Of a DNA stretch of 64,000 nucleotides, positions 37,098 to 47,771 are shown one piece after another. Source of the stretch: Clarkia xantiana subsp. parviflora (taxonomy: Eukaryota; Streptophyta; Magnoliopsida; Myrtales; Onagraceae). The stretch is from assembly GCA_036873135.1 (NCBI GenBank), contig JAPTYO010000007.1, forward strand, positions 6,492,763 to 6,556,762, given 5' to 3'. The notes below the pieces were generated by a model. The model was not told where the DNA came from. It searched no databases and worked only from the letters and a program-made list of their open reading frames with translations. The stretch's first letter is position 1, and every line of letters begins with the position of its first letter. Both the position numbers and the translations under genes were made by a program.

Positions 37098-39709
37098 GTC
37101 ATGATATATATTAAAGTTAAAAGTTCTCTCTCTCTGCTAATTATGTGCATGTAGTCGGTTATTTATCAAATTAAGTGTAGTTGTGTTATACCGATAGTTC
37201 CATTAAATTTTTTTTAGTTCTCATAAAGTGCTTTAGATGTTAATTTTTAGAATAATTCAAACCCGGACCAGGTCAGCTCGTAAGGAGTAAGTATTGATCA
37301 TAAATATATTTCAATTTCCAAAGCTTAAATGAGATTTGAACTTAAGATCTCTAATTAAGGGATAATACGTATACTTTTTATTTTTATTTCTCTTAAGGTG
37401 GTATGGGCCACATAAGGAAGGCAGCGCCTATAATATGCTTGCTCAACACCTGAATAATCCCTACTCGTACTGGATTAACTCATAAAATGATGATTTTAAA
37501 TATTTTTTCATTTTTAGAGTCTCAACAAGATTGAATCCTAACTTCGTATTTTAGAGATGACGTACTGAACGTTTGAACCACTAAATCATATTATAGATAC
37601 ACGTATATGGTTGTGAACCTAGCTAATGGTTTGTCGTTAGATAAACTTCCGCATCGTGGCCGTGGAACCTGTGTGTGAACCTAATGGTTTGTCGTTATAT
37701 AAACATCCGCATCGTGGCCGTGGAACCTCTTCTGGAACATATTTCAAGCCCTAGAATAGAACAACAAAAACCAACCACAAATTCCACGAGTCGAGATATA
37801 TACGTCGTTTTCAAAATGTACATTTCCCCATTTACCCCTCTCTGCATCCACAATCTAACCCTCAAATGGCCACAATCAAAGGGCAACCATATTCTGTTCC
37901 CCGCGTCTCACTCTCCTCACCTTCAAATGAAAACTCTCTTCCTCTTAATTAATATATATTACCCTCAACAAAGGCTCATCTACAACTGCATGTTCAAGCA
38001 CGCTGCGTCAACTTTTGAAGGCCACTAACCATATGACGAAACAATTTGCTCATCCACACAATTCCATTACTCTCGGACCATGGTTAAGACAATTTAATTT
38101 TAGGGTGCGATTCATAATGTTTAAGGGTTAAACTGCAAAAATAAAAGTTAGGCGATAAATTTAAAGTCCAAACTGAACAAAATAAAAATTTGGGGTTGGG
38201 TATGTGCTGCACGTAATTATAATAGGGTAACAACCTATAAACAACCCAAGATTTGCCGAAGGTTGAAATTTGGTGTTTAAAATTTGAAATATTAAACGGA
38301 CGGTCTCATATTTCATTTTTATTTAAAATTTGGAGTCTCTGCGCGTCTTTTCTTCTCCAAATAATCATTTCCATCAACCCACTTATAATCCATCACTCTT
38401 TACGTTTCACAAAATTGTCAAATTTCCCCCAAAACTTGAACATCCAGAAAAAGTTTTCAGCAAAGTGGCGTGGAGCGATTTCTAGCAACTACGGGGTGAG
38501 ATTTACTTGAACGGATGTGGCTAGCTTCGTAGGTGACGGTCTTGGAAAGATGACGAGAATGGAGCGTGCATGAGAACTAGAATTTGACAGTCGATTTCGT
38601 CATGATTAACTTCTCTAAAATAATCACATCGAGACATCAAATTTCAACAACAATAAAACATGAGACTCTCCATTTTAACATTTTATATGTTCCGCGTGGA
38701 AATCGTGTGGTGTTATATTTATTCGTGTCTCGTGTAAAAACACATTACTTTTAAATGTGTCACTGATTTTTTAAACATGGACAACTATAGTGTCATAGGG
38801 ACACAACACATAATACGTAAAATATTGCACTTTTTAGTCCAAAACTTTTTATGGATGTTACATATAATAATTAAAGATCAAGCACCATTATATTATAACA
38901 AATAAGTTGAAATCTTCCAATTATATAATTAAACAACAAGTTCATAAAAAAAACTGCTTAAATTCAAAAAATCCAACCCCTATTGTTTCTATTAGGATAG
39001 ATAACTTCTATATATATATATAAAGATTAAAAGTTTTTAGATTTTCATCACACCAGTAATGAGTAATAATGTAAATATATTAATATTAATGAAATGACTT
39101 AGTTGTTATATTTTTAAAATTATTGGGTGTGTAAATAAATATTAAGTTTTTAAGATAAAAAGTGTATATTCATGTTTATCTGTTCACATGCAGTTTTGAG
39201 CGGCACATAAACATGCTTAAAAGTGTGTTATACTTAAAAGTGTGTTATATATATTCATGGTGAGAGTTGTTAAAGACGAAACAAATTTTTATAGCACGGA
39301 TATATGAAAAAAAAAAAAAAAAAAAAAACTTCATATAGCTCATATTTTCGTATCATGACATAAATTACCATACATAATGTTGAATTATACCTAAATAATA
39401 TGGATGAGCAAAATCGATTCAGAAATTGGATCGGAATTAGTTTGTTAAAATCAATTCGGAATCGGTTTTTTTGAACGCTACTAGATAATGAAGCACAGTA
39501 AAAGGTAAACAATTTTTATTTTTTTTAGAGTAGATCAAAATTCAAATGTTATGAAAACAAGTTCTTATTATAGCTAGAAGGAAATAGTGAGTATACATTG
39601 AGTCCGAAAGAAAAAAGAAAGACGCGTACATACATATATCACATTATTCAAACTTGAGATAACCTATATAATATTAATTAATATGGACAATAGAGGGTCC
39701 TTATTACAT
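37098..39709. other. Spacer between the MITE cluster and the P450 gene
   Basis: It includes a 58-bp-period duplication at 37613-37728 (listed separately) and a weak foldback-family remnant near 38100-38240. An A run lies at 39308-39328. Open frames at 37675-38028 and 38253-38510 lack family features. The P450 3' UTR probably covers 39500-39709. Confidence 0.5.
37613..37728. repeat. Tandem duplication (58-bp period) with tRNA-His-like core
   Basis: Two copies, each containing TAATGGTTTGTCGTTA and GCATCGTGGCCGTGGAACCT. The second block resembles the anticodon arm and variable region of the tRNA-His-like sequence at 27803-27874 (CATTGTGGCCGTGGAGACCT). It could be remains of a tRNA-derived retroelement. 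Confidence 0.7.
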
Positions 39710-42124
39710 TTAGCCCTTATATTTGATAGGCACAATATGCAGTGGTTGTTTCCTATGAACGGTGAGTCCACCACCTTGTTCTTCCATTGACATCTCTTCG
39801 CCCTTGATTCCATCCGGCAGCTTCCAATCGAAACAATACAACAGATTCGCTAACGCAAACTCGACCGTCCCGACTCCCATTGCGATCCCAGGACACACTC
39901 TCCGGCCACTTCCGAACGGCAAAAGCGCGAAATTCTGCCCCTTAAAATCGACATCTTTACCCTCGAATCGGTCCGGGTCAAACTCTTCAGGCCTTTCCCA
40001 GCTGTTCGGGTCTCTTCCGATCGCCCACACGTTAACGAAGATTCTCGTCCCGGGAAAAACATCGTAACCGCCGATTCGGCAGTGTCGAATCGCTTCGTGT
40101 GGGATAAGAAAAGGCGCCACGGGATGTAACCTATATAGAAATAATATATTGAAAATGTATATTCTTAATATAATTTTATCATCGGAATATAATAAAATAT
40201 TTTTTTAATATATTTATTCTCTAATAACCTGAAAGTCTCTTTAACCACCATTTTCAAGTAGGTTAAATTCGCGATATTGGATTCTTCGACCGATATCTGT
40301 TTCTCCGGGACGGAGGTTCGAATCTCGGCTTGCACCTTCTTCATCACTCTAGGGTTTTTCATTAACTCGGCCATCGCCCACAATATGGTGATGGAACTGG
40401 TGTCAGTACCTCCGAGGAAGGTGTTCTACAATCATCAAAGAGTAAAGTAGTAAGAAAAGTCATATTTATAACAAATCTCAGTTAATTAATAGAATACTAA
40501 ATCGAGTAAAAAATATGCATATTTATGGAAACACTTCGGTATTTAATATTGGTGTATAGTTGAAAAATCAGTTTTTTTTTAATAATATTTTAGGTTGGAG
40601 ATGATATATAAACCGATTCAAACGAACCGAATCGAATTGAATTGGTTTAACACTGATTTTATACTAAATCGATTCAGTAAAAAGAAGTAATAATTGATTT
40701 TATAATACGGTTCGAGATTATATAAAAAGAACCAAATAACCGAACTAAACTGATTTAAAATTTAGAAATAATAATTATTGAATTTCATAAAAATTTAGTA
40801 TAAGTTTTATACAAAAAAATATATTTTTAAGAAATTTTTAAGCCAACCTAAATATATGTTTATAAAAGTCTTTTTTCAATTAACTTCTTAAATCTCGGTT
40901 CCACATTCGCATTATTCTTTGTATTCCATCGTCAGCTTTCATTTTTTATGCTTAATTCAATTCAGTTTAAATTAATTTAAACTAGTTTATTACCAAACCC
41001 AGTAATTTAAATACTACAATTACTGATGTGAAAATTGAATTAATTGATATTTTCAGTCAATTTAGTTAAACTAATTTATAAATAAACCGAATTATGTCAA
41101 TTCCTAACTTTATATCCAACGAAAGAAAAGTACTTAAAAATGCGTAATTCAGTTTCATCTTTCATGTTTATAGAGAAAGTTTTAGGGTTTGTACCATGAT
41201 CAACGCCTTGATACAACGATCCGTGAGAGTGCTATAGTTGCCGGAATCCTTCTGCAACGAGATCAAAACATCGACAAAATCCTCGTTTTCAACCCGACCC
41301 GACCTCTCGGGACTCCGGTGCTTATCGAGCAGCATCTGGAAGTACCCATCGAGATCGCGGAACGACTTCTCGAGCCTCGAACTATACCCCGACAACTTAT
41401 CGATACCCCGACCCCACCAAGTCGGGAAAAAATCCTCGACCGCGAAACCGCCGAGAGCTCTCATGGCCTCATTGAACACATCTTGGAAGTTCTTCCCTCC
41501 AAATTGGTCCCTCCCATAGAATTTCCCCAAAGCCACATTCGCAATGATCCCGTCGGTAAGCTCGAATATCTTCCTATCGAGATCGACGGGTTTTCCCGAA
41601 TTCTCCGATAGGAACCCGATCAAACGGGTTACTTCCTCTTCTCGAGCGTTCCATAACGAACGTGCCCGTTTCGTGGTCATTAGTTCGACATTGAAAATTT
41701 TGCGGGTTTCTCGCCAGTAATCGCCGTAAGGAGAGAACGCGATGTCTAAGTGATCGTACGACATTTTTCTGGGACCCGGAGATACGGGTCGGGTGCACGT
41801 ATCGAGATCGTTTGTCTTGAGGACCGACTTTGCTGCCTCGGGGGAGGAGACGACTATCGCGGGTATGAATCCGAGCTGGAGTTGCATGATAGGGCCGTAT
41901 TTTCGGGATAGTTGGAGTAGGGTTTGATGGGGGAGCTTGCTCCATTGGTGTAAGTTGCCGATTACGGGGAGTTTTGGAGGACTTGGAGGAAGGTTTAGTC
42001 TCTTAAAAGAGGCTATTTTGTGCTTGATGAAGATAATGGAGATGAAGGCAATGAAAGTGACGATGAAAAGTTGTGGTAGCCAGTATTGTGAAAGAGAAAG
42101 ATCATGTATAAGTGTTTTAGCCAT
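39710..42124 (-). CDS. Cytochrome P450, CYP71 clan
   Basis: Exons, minus strand: 42124-41195, 40425-40229, 40130-39710. They join in frame to 515 residues, normal for the clan. Residues about 16-34 form the ER membrane anchor, followed by the proline hinge PPSPPKLP (46-53). The C-helix WRETR is at 137-141. The I-helix oxygen-binding motif GGTDTSS lies around 315-321 and the K-helix ExxR at 373-376 (ETFR). The PERF-type segment is FDPDRF (426-431), and the heme-ligand loop PFGSGRRVCPG has Cys455. All catalytic landmarks are intact, so it should be a functional monooxygenase anchored in the ER and fed by P450 reductase. The sequence resembles CYP71/CYP83-type enzymes of specialised metabolism (terpenoids, alkaloids, phenolics). 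Substrate and exact subfamily cannot be read from the sequence. The typical CYP71 gene has one intron; the extra intron between ExxR and the heme region is a family variation. Confidence 0.95.
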
Positions 42125-42171
42125 CTTTTAGCTTCAATGCATGTGGTTCTCCCTTTTGGGGAGGATAAGGG

Positions 42172-42182
42172 TATTTATATAG
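42172..42182 (-). promoter_or_regulatory. TATA box of the P450 gene
   Basis: On the minus strand CTATATAAATA lies about 50 bp upstream of the start codon. The SINE-like sequence begins about 20 bp further upstream. Confidence 0.75.
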
Positions 42183-42199
42183 TTTCGAGGCACTTTTGT

Positions 42200-42290
42200 G
42201 CAGTGGTGGTTTAGTGGTTAAGAACTTATAATTCTATATAAACTGATTAAAAAAATTTAAGTTTGAAACTCATTAAGGGCATTGTTATGC
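42200..42290 (+). mobile_element. tRNA-derived SINE fragment in the P450 promoter
   Basis: It contains an A-box-like TGGTTTAGTGGTTAAGAAC and, about 50 bp on, a B-box-like AAGTTTGAAACTC, the pol III promoter pair of tRNA-derived SINEs. The same arrangement and similar flanks are seen at 43950. Boundaries are uncertain. Confidence 0.6.
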
Positions 42291-42299
42291 GGTGATTTA

Positions 42300-43769
42300 A
42301 TTAAAATATTATGTTCCAATTGTCTTACATACTGCATCTGGTATATGAGAACGTGAGCATATAATTGAGCTTAATAGGCCAAACTTTTAACTATACTAGT
42401 CTGTTAACGAGACTACTGTGACGGTATGCAGTTATTTTTTACTAAGTTTATTAAAAAAAAAATGTAGACCGTAAGAGAAGAGTTCGAACATTCAAACGAA
42501 CTCAATTAAATTAACCCTTCTATTAAATTAAAACGTTCAAACGAACACGATAGAGACTAAATCCGAACTCAACCCCTACGTCAAAACACACAAATATATA
42601 CAACTAAAAAAGCATTAAAACAAAAGACAAATATTATCCTTGGTTCACTAAGTTAGAAAACCATAAGTGAATTACTATTTAATTATTCATGTAATATATC
42701 TAAAGAATTACTATTTAATTATATATATATATTGTATCTAAAGAAAAATAATTCTACTTAATATATTATTAGATAATGACACGTGGTGAAATTAGTAATT
42801 TTGAAGTTTAATTTCAGAGTTTTAAAACCGGCGAATTTGAGCTTTAAAACCAGTTTTTTAATATTTCGCCGTGTACAACCGATGATTATGGGCGTTAAAA
42901 CGCACAAAAATCACATTATTAAAATGAATTATTTATTTTACTTAATATCAATAGATATATATTTTTAATTATTTATCATACTTTTTAACTTTAAATATTA
43001 TAATTAAAGAGTCACATCATTTTATACGATTCTCTAATTTACGAATATATTATTTCATATGAAAATAGATGCGCAAAAACTTTTCAATAATATATATTAA
43101 TATCATATATTTTTTTATATATTACACTGGTAAAAAGAAACGAATTAACAAAATGTTTAAATTCTTTTAATATATTGACTAGTTATATATAATTACAATT
43201 GTACTTATAATTGTGGTCTGTGCAATGAATTTAATACCATGATTTGCTAATAATAATACCATGCTCATACTCATTACCGCAATTAAAAAAAAAAACGATT
43301 TGAAAAATGTAGTTATCGGTTTTTTACCGCATCATTATCGCCTTTGATTGTTAAATAGTACAATACGAACTTCATTATCGTATGAGGCAAATTCCTCAAA
43401 AGGATTTCTTTTTCATAATTGTAACTGTAACTAGTTCCGTGTAAAAGTAATTCATTACAGTGTACTGTTTAAGCAGATCACGTTGGTGACATATATAATA
43501 GCCATCACGTCTCCGTTAATTTAGGTTAGATGTTTGATCTGAAGCATTGTGATAGTGATATTTTAGGGTTTAGAACCATTATTTTCAATAAATACAAAAG
43601 AAAAGTGTCACGGCAACACTAATTCATTTCTTACTTTTCTTTAGCTATTATTATAATAACAATCAGCATGTGACGATATTCTAATTAGCATAATTACGTT
43701 CAAGTAATACTTTCCTATATAATGTATATAGTACAAACCTTTTTTTTGCTATATATCTATCTATCTATA

Positions 43770-43805
<36 letters not shown>

Positions 43806-43945
43806 GTAATACCTTAATATATAAGTAATACCTTTTTTTTGTGCCATAACTATAAGAGCATCACAATATATAGTTATATATATATAAATTGTATTTTTAA
43901 AATTGTCATTAGACATGTATGTACATTTTAAGTAATATATACCAC
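42300..43945. other. AT-rich spacer
   Basis: No gene is recognised. There is a decayed repeat near 42355-42490 (AACTATACTAGTCTGTTAACG, similar to 30120 and 32310) and a TA/TCTA microsatellite at about 43750-43802. Confidence 0.5.
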
Positions 43946-43949
43946 TAGC

Positions 43950-44170
43950 AGCTGTGGTCTAGTGGTTGAGAGCGCTGACTCCCATGTGGTTTGGCTCCGA
44001 GATCACAAATTTGAATCCCTCTAGCGACTTGATTAAAATCATTCGAATCCCTGGGGAAAGGAGGACTCACGGTTGTTCATAAGTATGATATGCTCGCAAA
44101 TGAACACGAAAGTCCGGACATTACTTAAAGGGAGGGTTGCCACTACTAGCCTATTCATTTTTTTTTTAAT
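43950..44170 (+). mobile_element. tRNA-derived SINE
   Basis: The head shows an A-box TGGTCTAGTGGTTGAGAGCG and a B-box-like GATCACAAATTTGAATCCC. The body continues to CACGAAAGTCCGGACATTAC and ends near a T run (44160-44168). Its tail matches the decayed copy at 30105-30250. SINEs have no ORF and depend on LINE enzymes. Confidence 0.75.
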
Positions 44171-44514
44171 TAAAAAAAAGTAAGACGTAAAACTAAAATA
44201 CAAATAAACAATATTTGCTTTTAAATTGTGTTACTTAATTATTGGGGAAAAAAAATTGTTTTACTTAATTACATTCTTTAAATATAACCTTATTATTTAG
44301 TTAATTTAGTGTATATCTCTCATATTTAATGTAAAGAATTATAATTTTGATTTATTCTGATTAATTCAGTGGAAAAATAATATATAAGAAAACTGATAAA
44401 TTAAAACTTTAAAATGAATCAATTAATGAAGTTGTCTCATCAAATTTCACTATTATTATTTATGAAATTGACTAAAAAAAACTTTGTTCAGTTAATTAAG
44501 TGTTACGTATCCCT

Positions 44515-45440
44515 TGTTGCGTCCGGGACGACTGAGGTCACGAGGACGCGTCTGAGGTTGTGCGGGTAAGGACCCTTCTGTCGGAGGTTGTGACCCGGCA
44601 ATGTTGTGACCCGGCAAGGCTGTGACCCGACGAGGTTGTGACCCGGCAAGGCTGTGACCCGGCGAGGTAGTGACCCGGCAAATCTGTGTCTCGAGCGTCG
44701 GATCCTGCGTAAGGGACCAATGCTAGCATGGAGAGGGGGGGGGTGGTGCTAGCGGAGCCCTCTCCGATGCTTAAGTTACTATAGTGGCAAAAAGGGTAAT
44801 TTCTAGAGAGAGAAAGTTCTAGAGAGAAGTCAGAGCTCAAAATACCAAAGTTGGGCAAATGAGAGAGTGAGTGAAAATGGGTGGTCAAGGTCTCCTATTT
44901 ATAGGCTTCCTTGAGACCGGACCCGGTTTTAGAGCGGTTCGACGACGGTTCAAGAAGACAAACGGGAACCGTCATCCCCTTTGGTAATGCATGATCTTGA
45001 CTTCTCTATACGTAACGGCGACCCCGGACACGGTAATCGCGGATTTGACGATCGCGCGATACCCGTGGCGGAACTCGGACCTCGTCGAAATTGGGCGATT
45101 CGACGAGGTCCGGGTTGCCGTGCGATCCGGACCTCCGGATTGCATGCAATCCGGATGTCCGGATTGCAAGCAATCCGGACGTCCGGATTGCTTGCAACCC
45201 GGACGTCCGGGTTGCTGCAACCCGGACATCCGGGTTGCGGCAACCCGGAGGTCCGGATTGCAAGTGCAATCCGGACCTCCGGATTGCACCGCAATCCGGA
45301 TGTCCGGTCCGGTCACGCGTAAGTGCGTTTCCGGACCGTTTTGACCCTCGGGAGACGTTTTTCGAGACGAGATGTAATTTTTGACGTGTTTGCGAGGTCC
45401 GAAGCGTAAATACGAACCCGAATTGGACATTTATCCATCA
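44515..45440 (-). repeat. 3' LTR (926 bp)
   Basis: It is the same as the other LTR but has one extra hairpin unit (8 instead of 7) and a G run of 9 instead of 8. Its TATA box is at 44904-44895 on the minus strand. Downstream of it (leftward) is host DNA, so it could drive read-through transcription toward 44.5 kb. Confidence 0.92.
45117..45320. repeat. Tandem hairpin array in the 3' LTR (8 units)
   Basis: Eight consecutive units of about 22-24 bp, each nearly self-complementary, for example GCAATCCGGACGTCCGGATT and GCAACCCGGACGTCCGGGTT. Units alternate AATCCGG- and AACCCGG-type stems with GAC(C/G)TC or GATGTC centres. The whole is CpG-rich. Confidence 0.95.
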
Positions 45441-46089
45441 CTTGCCCCCGAGTCAAGAAACGGTTTAGAACCTTTCTTGGCTCTATTTTAAGTTAGGATA
45501 TTTGTCCAATTTGAGTCTGACGCTAACCTTTCGATTTTGATCGTTGGTCGGGTGTAGGTATCTTGATTCCGTCCGTCGCTTGACTTTCTGGCCGAACGAC
45601 TTTATTTCCTGTCACTATGGTTAGTGTGATGGGAAATATATATGTGACGTGCAAGCATGGTTATTGTCGGAGACACGAGAAATCGGAAATGCATTTATAC
45701 GAGTATGCGTCTATCGTCATGTAAGTATGAATAAAGGACGTGGCAAGATCGTAATTACGTAATGCAAGAAAATAGAAATCGTATGTTTCTAAAATGACTA
45801 AGTGATTACCGACTCTTGGATCACGTGATTGCAACATACGCCCATGATGATTGACTTGACACGCGCGATGATGTTGATGCGCGCGTTGACGTTGATACAC
45901 GCGTTGACGTCAGGTATAGATTGTTGGTTATTTCCTGCAAGCATGTTAAAACACTTAGAAAATATTAAGCGATATCTAATGTTTGTCACCATAGATGTCG
46001 TCGTATGAGCTTTGACGATGTGCATCGTTGGTAGGCTTAGGGGGCATAGCTACTCGTTGTATGCAATACATCTTTGTTGACGTGCATGT
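45441..46089. other. Internal 3' part of the LTR element, non-coding
   Basis: It starts on the minus strand next to the 3' LTR with a short purine tract (ACTCGGGGGCAAG), the probable polypurine tract. The rest has no long ORF or known domain. A GCGCGTTGACGTTGATACAC-type phrase is locally repeated near 45870-45910. Confidence 0.55.
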
Positions 46090-47771
46090 GCGTATGTGAA
46101 AATACTTAGAAAATATTCTCTCCTTGTTGGCATGACCCCTTGTTGACGTGTACGTACGTACATGGGAATACTTTAGAAAATACTTTTTCTTCGTTGACAT
46201 GCCCCCTTGTCGACATGTATGTACGTACATGGAAACACTTAGAAAATATTTTCTTCTCGTCGACGTGCACCCTCGTCGACATGTATGTACGTACATGGAA
46301 ACACTTAGAAAATACTTTCTCCTTGTCGACGTGCGTCCTCGTCGACATGTATGTACGTACATGGAAACACTTAGAAAATATTTTCTCCTTGTCGACGTGC
46401 ATCCTCGTCGACATGTATGTACGTATATGGAAACACTTAGAAAATATTTTCTCCTTGTCGACGTGCATCCTCGTCGACATGTATGTACGTACATGGAAAC
46501 ACTTAGAAAATATTTTCTCCTTGTCGACGCGCATCCTCGTCGACATGTATGTACGTACATGGAAACACTTAGAAAATATTTTCTCCTTGTCGACGCGCAT
46601 CCTCGTCGACATGTATGTACGTACATGGAAACACTTAGAAAATATTTTCTCCTTGTCGACGCGCATCCTCGTCGACATGTATGTACGTATATGGAAACAC
46701 TTAGAAAATATTTTCTTCTCGTCGACGTGCACCCTCGTCGACATGTATGTACGTACATGGAAACACTTAGAAAATATTTTCTCCTTGTCGACGTGCATCC
46801 TCGTCGACATGTATGTACGTACATGGAAACACTTAGAAAATACTTTCTCCTTGTCGACGTGCGTCCTCGTCGACATGTATGTACGTACATGGAAACACTT
46901 AGAAAATATTTTCTCCTTGTCGACGCGCGTCCTCGTCGACATGTATGTACGTACATGGAAACACTTAGAAAATATTTTCTCCTTGTCGACGCGCATCCTC
47001 GTCGACATGTATGTACGTATATGGAAACACTTAGAAAATATTTTCTCCTTGTCGACGTGCATCCTCGTCGACATGTATGTACGTACATGGAAACACTTAG
47101 AAAATATTTTCTCCTTGTCGACGCGCATCCTCGTCGACATGTATGTACGTATATGGAAACACTTAGAAAATATTTTCTCCTTGTCGACGCGCATCCTCGT
47201 CGACATGTATGTACGTACATGGAAACACTTAGAAAATATTTTCTCCTTGTCGACGCGCATCCTCGTCGACATGTATGTACGTATATGGAAACACTTAGAA
47301 AATATTTTCTCCTTGTCGACGTGCATCCTCGTCGACATGTATGTACGTACATGGAAACACTTAGAAAATATTTTCTCCTTGTCGACGCGCATCCTCGTCG
47401 ACATGTATGTACGTATATGGAAACACTTAGAAAATATTTTCTCCTTGTCGACGCGCATCCTCGTCGACATGTATGTACGTACATGGAAACACTTAGAAAA
47501 TACTTTCTCCTTGTCGACGTGCGTCCTCGTCGACATGTATGTACGTACATGGAAACACTTAGAAAATATTTTCTCCTTGTCGACGTGCATCCTCGTCGAC
47601 ATGTATGTACGTATATGGAAACACTTAGAAAATATTTTCTCCTTGTCGACGTGCATCCTCGTCGACATGTATGTACGTACATGGAAACACTTAGAAAATA
47701 TTTTCTCCTTGTCGACGCGCATCCTCGTCGACATGTATGTACGTACATGGAAACACTTAGAAAATATTTTC
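46090..47771. repeat. 66-bp minisatellite, about 24 clean units
   Basis: A unit reads GGAAACACTTAGAAAATATT, TTCTCCTTGTCGACGTGCAT, CCTCGTCGACATGTATGTAC, GTACAT. The array is degenerate at the left edge (46090-46200) and very regular from about 46205 to 47771. Each unit contains three palindromic parts: AGAAAATATTTTCT, the stem pair GTCGACG...CGTCGAC around an 8-base loop, and ATGTACGTACAT. Because 66 is a multiple of three and stops are absent in several frames, four overlapping ORFs of about 540-590 codons arise on both strands. They are products of the repeat, not evidence of genes. Variant units recur in blocks of four. Confidence 0.97.

Noticed and set aside
41189..41611. Plus-strand ORFs opposite P450 exon 1
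   Set aside because: They are shadows of the P450 coding strand, which carries every P450 landmark.
44950..45430. ORFs of 87-152 codons in the LTRs (also 52308-52765)
   Set aside because: They read through the hairpin array on both strands in several frames and have no family resemblance.
46205..47771. CRISPR-like regular array
   Set aside because: The units are contiguous with no unique spacers, the host is a plant nuclear genome, and the array lies inside an LTR element.
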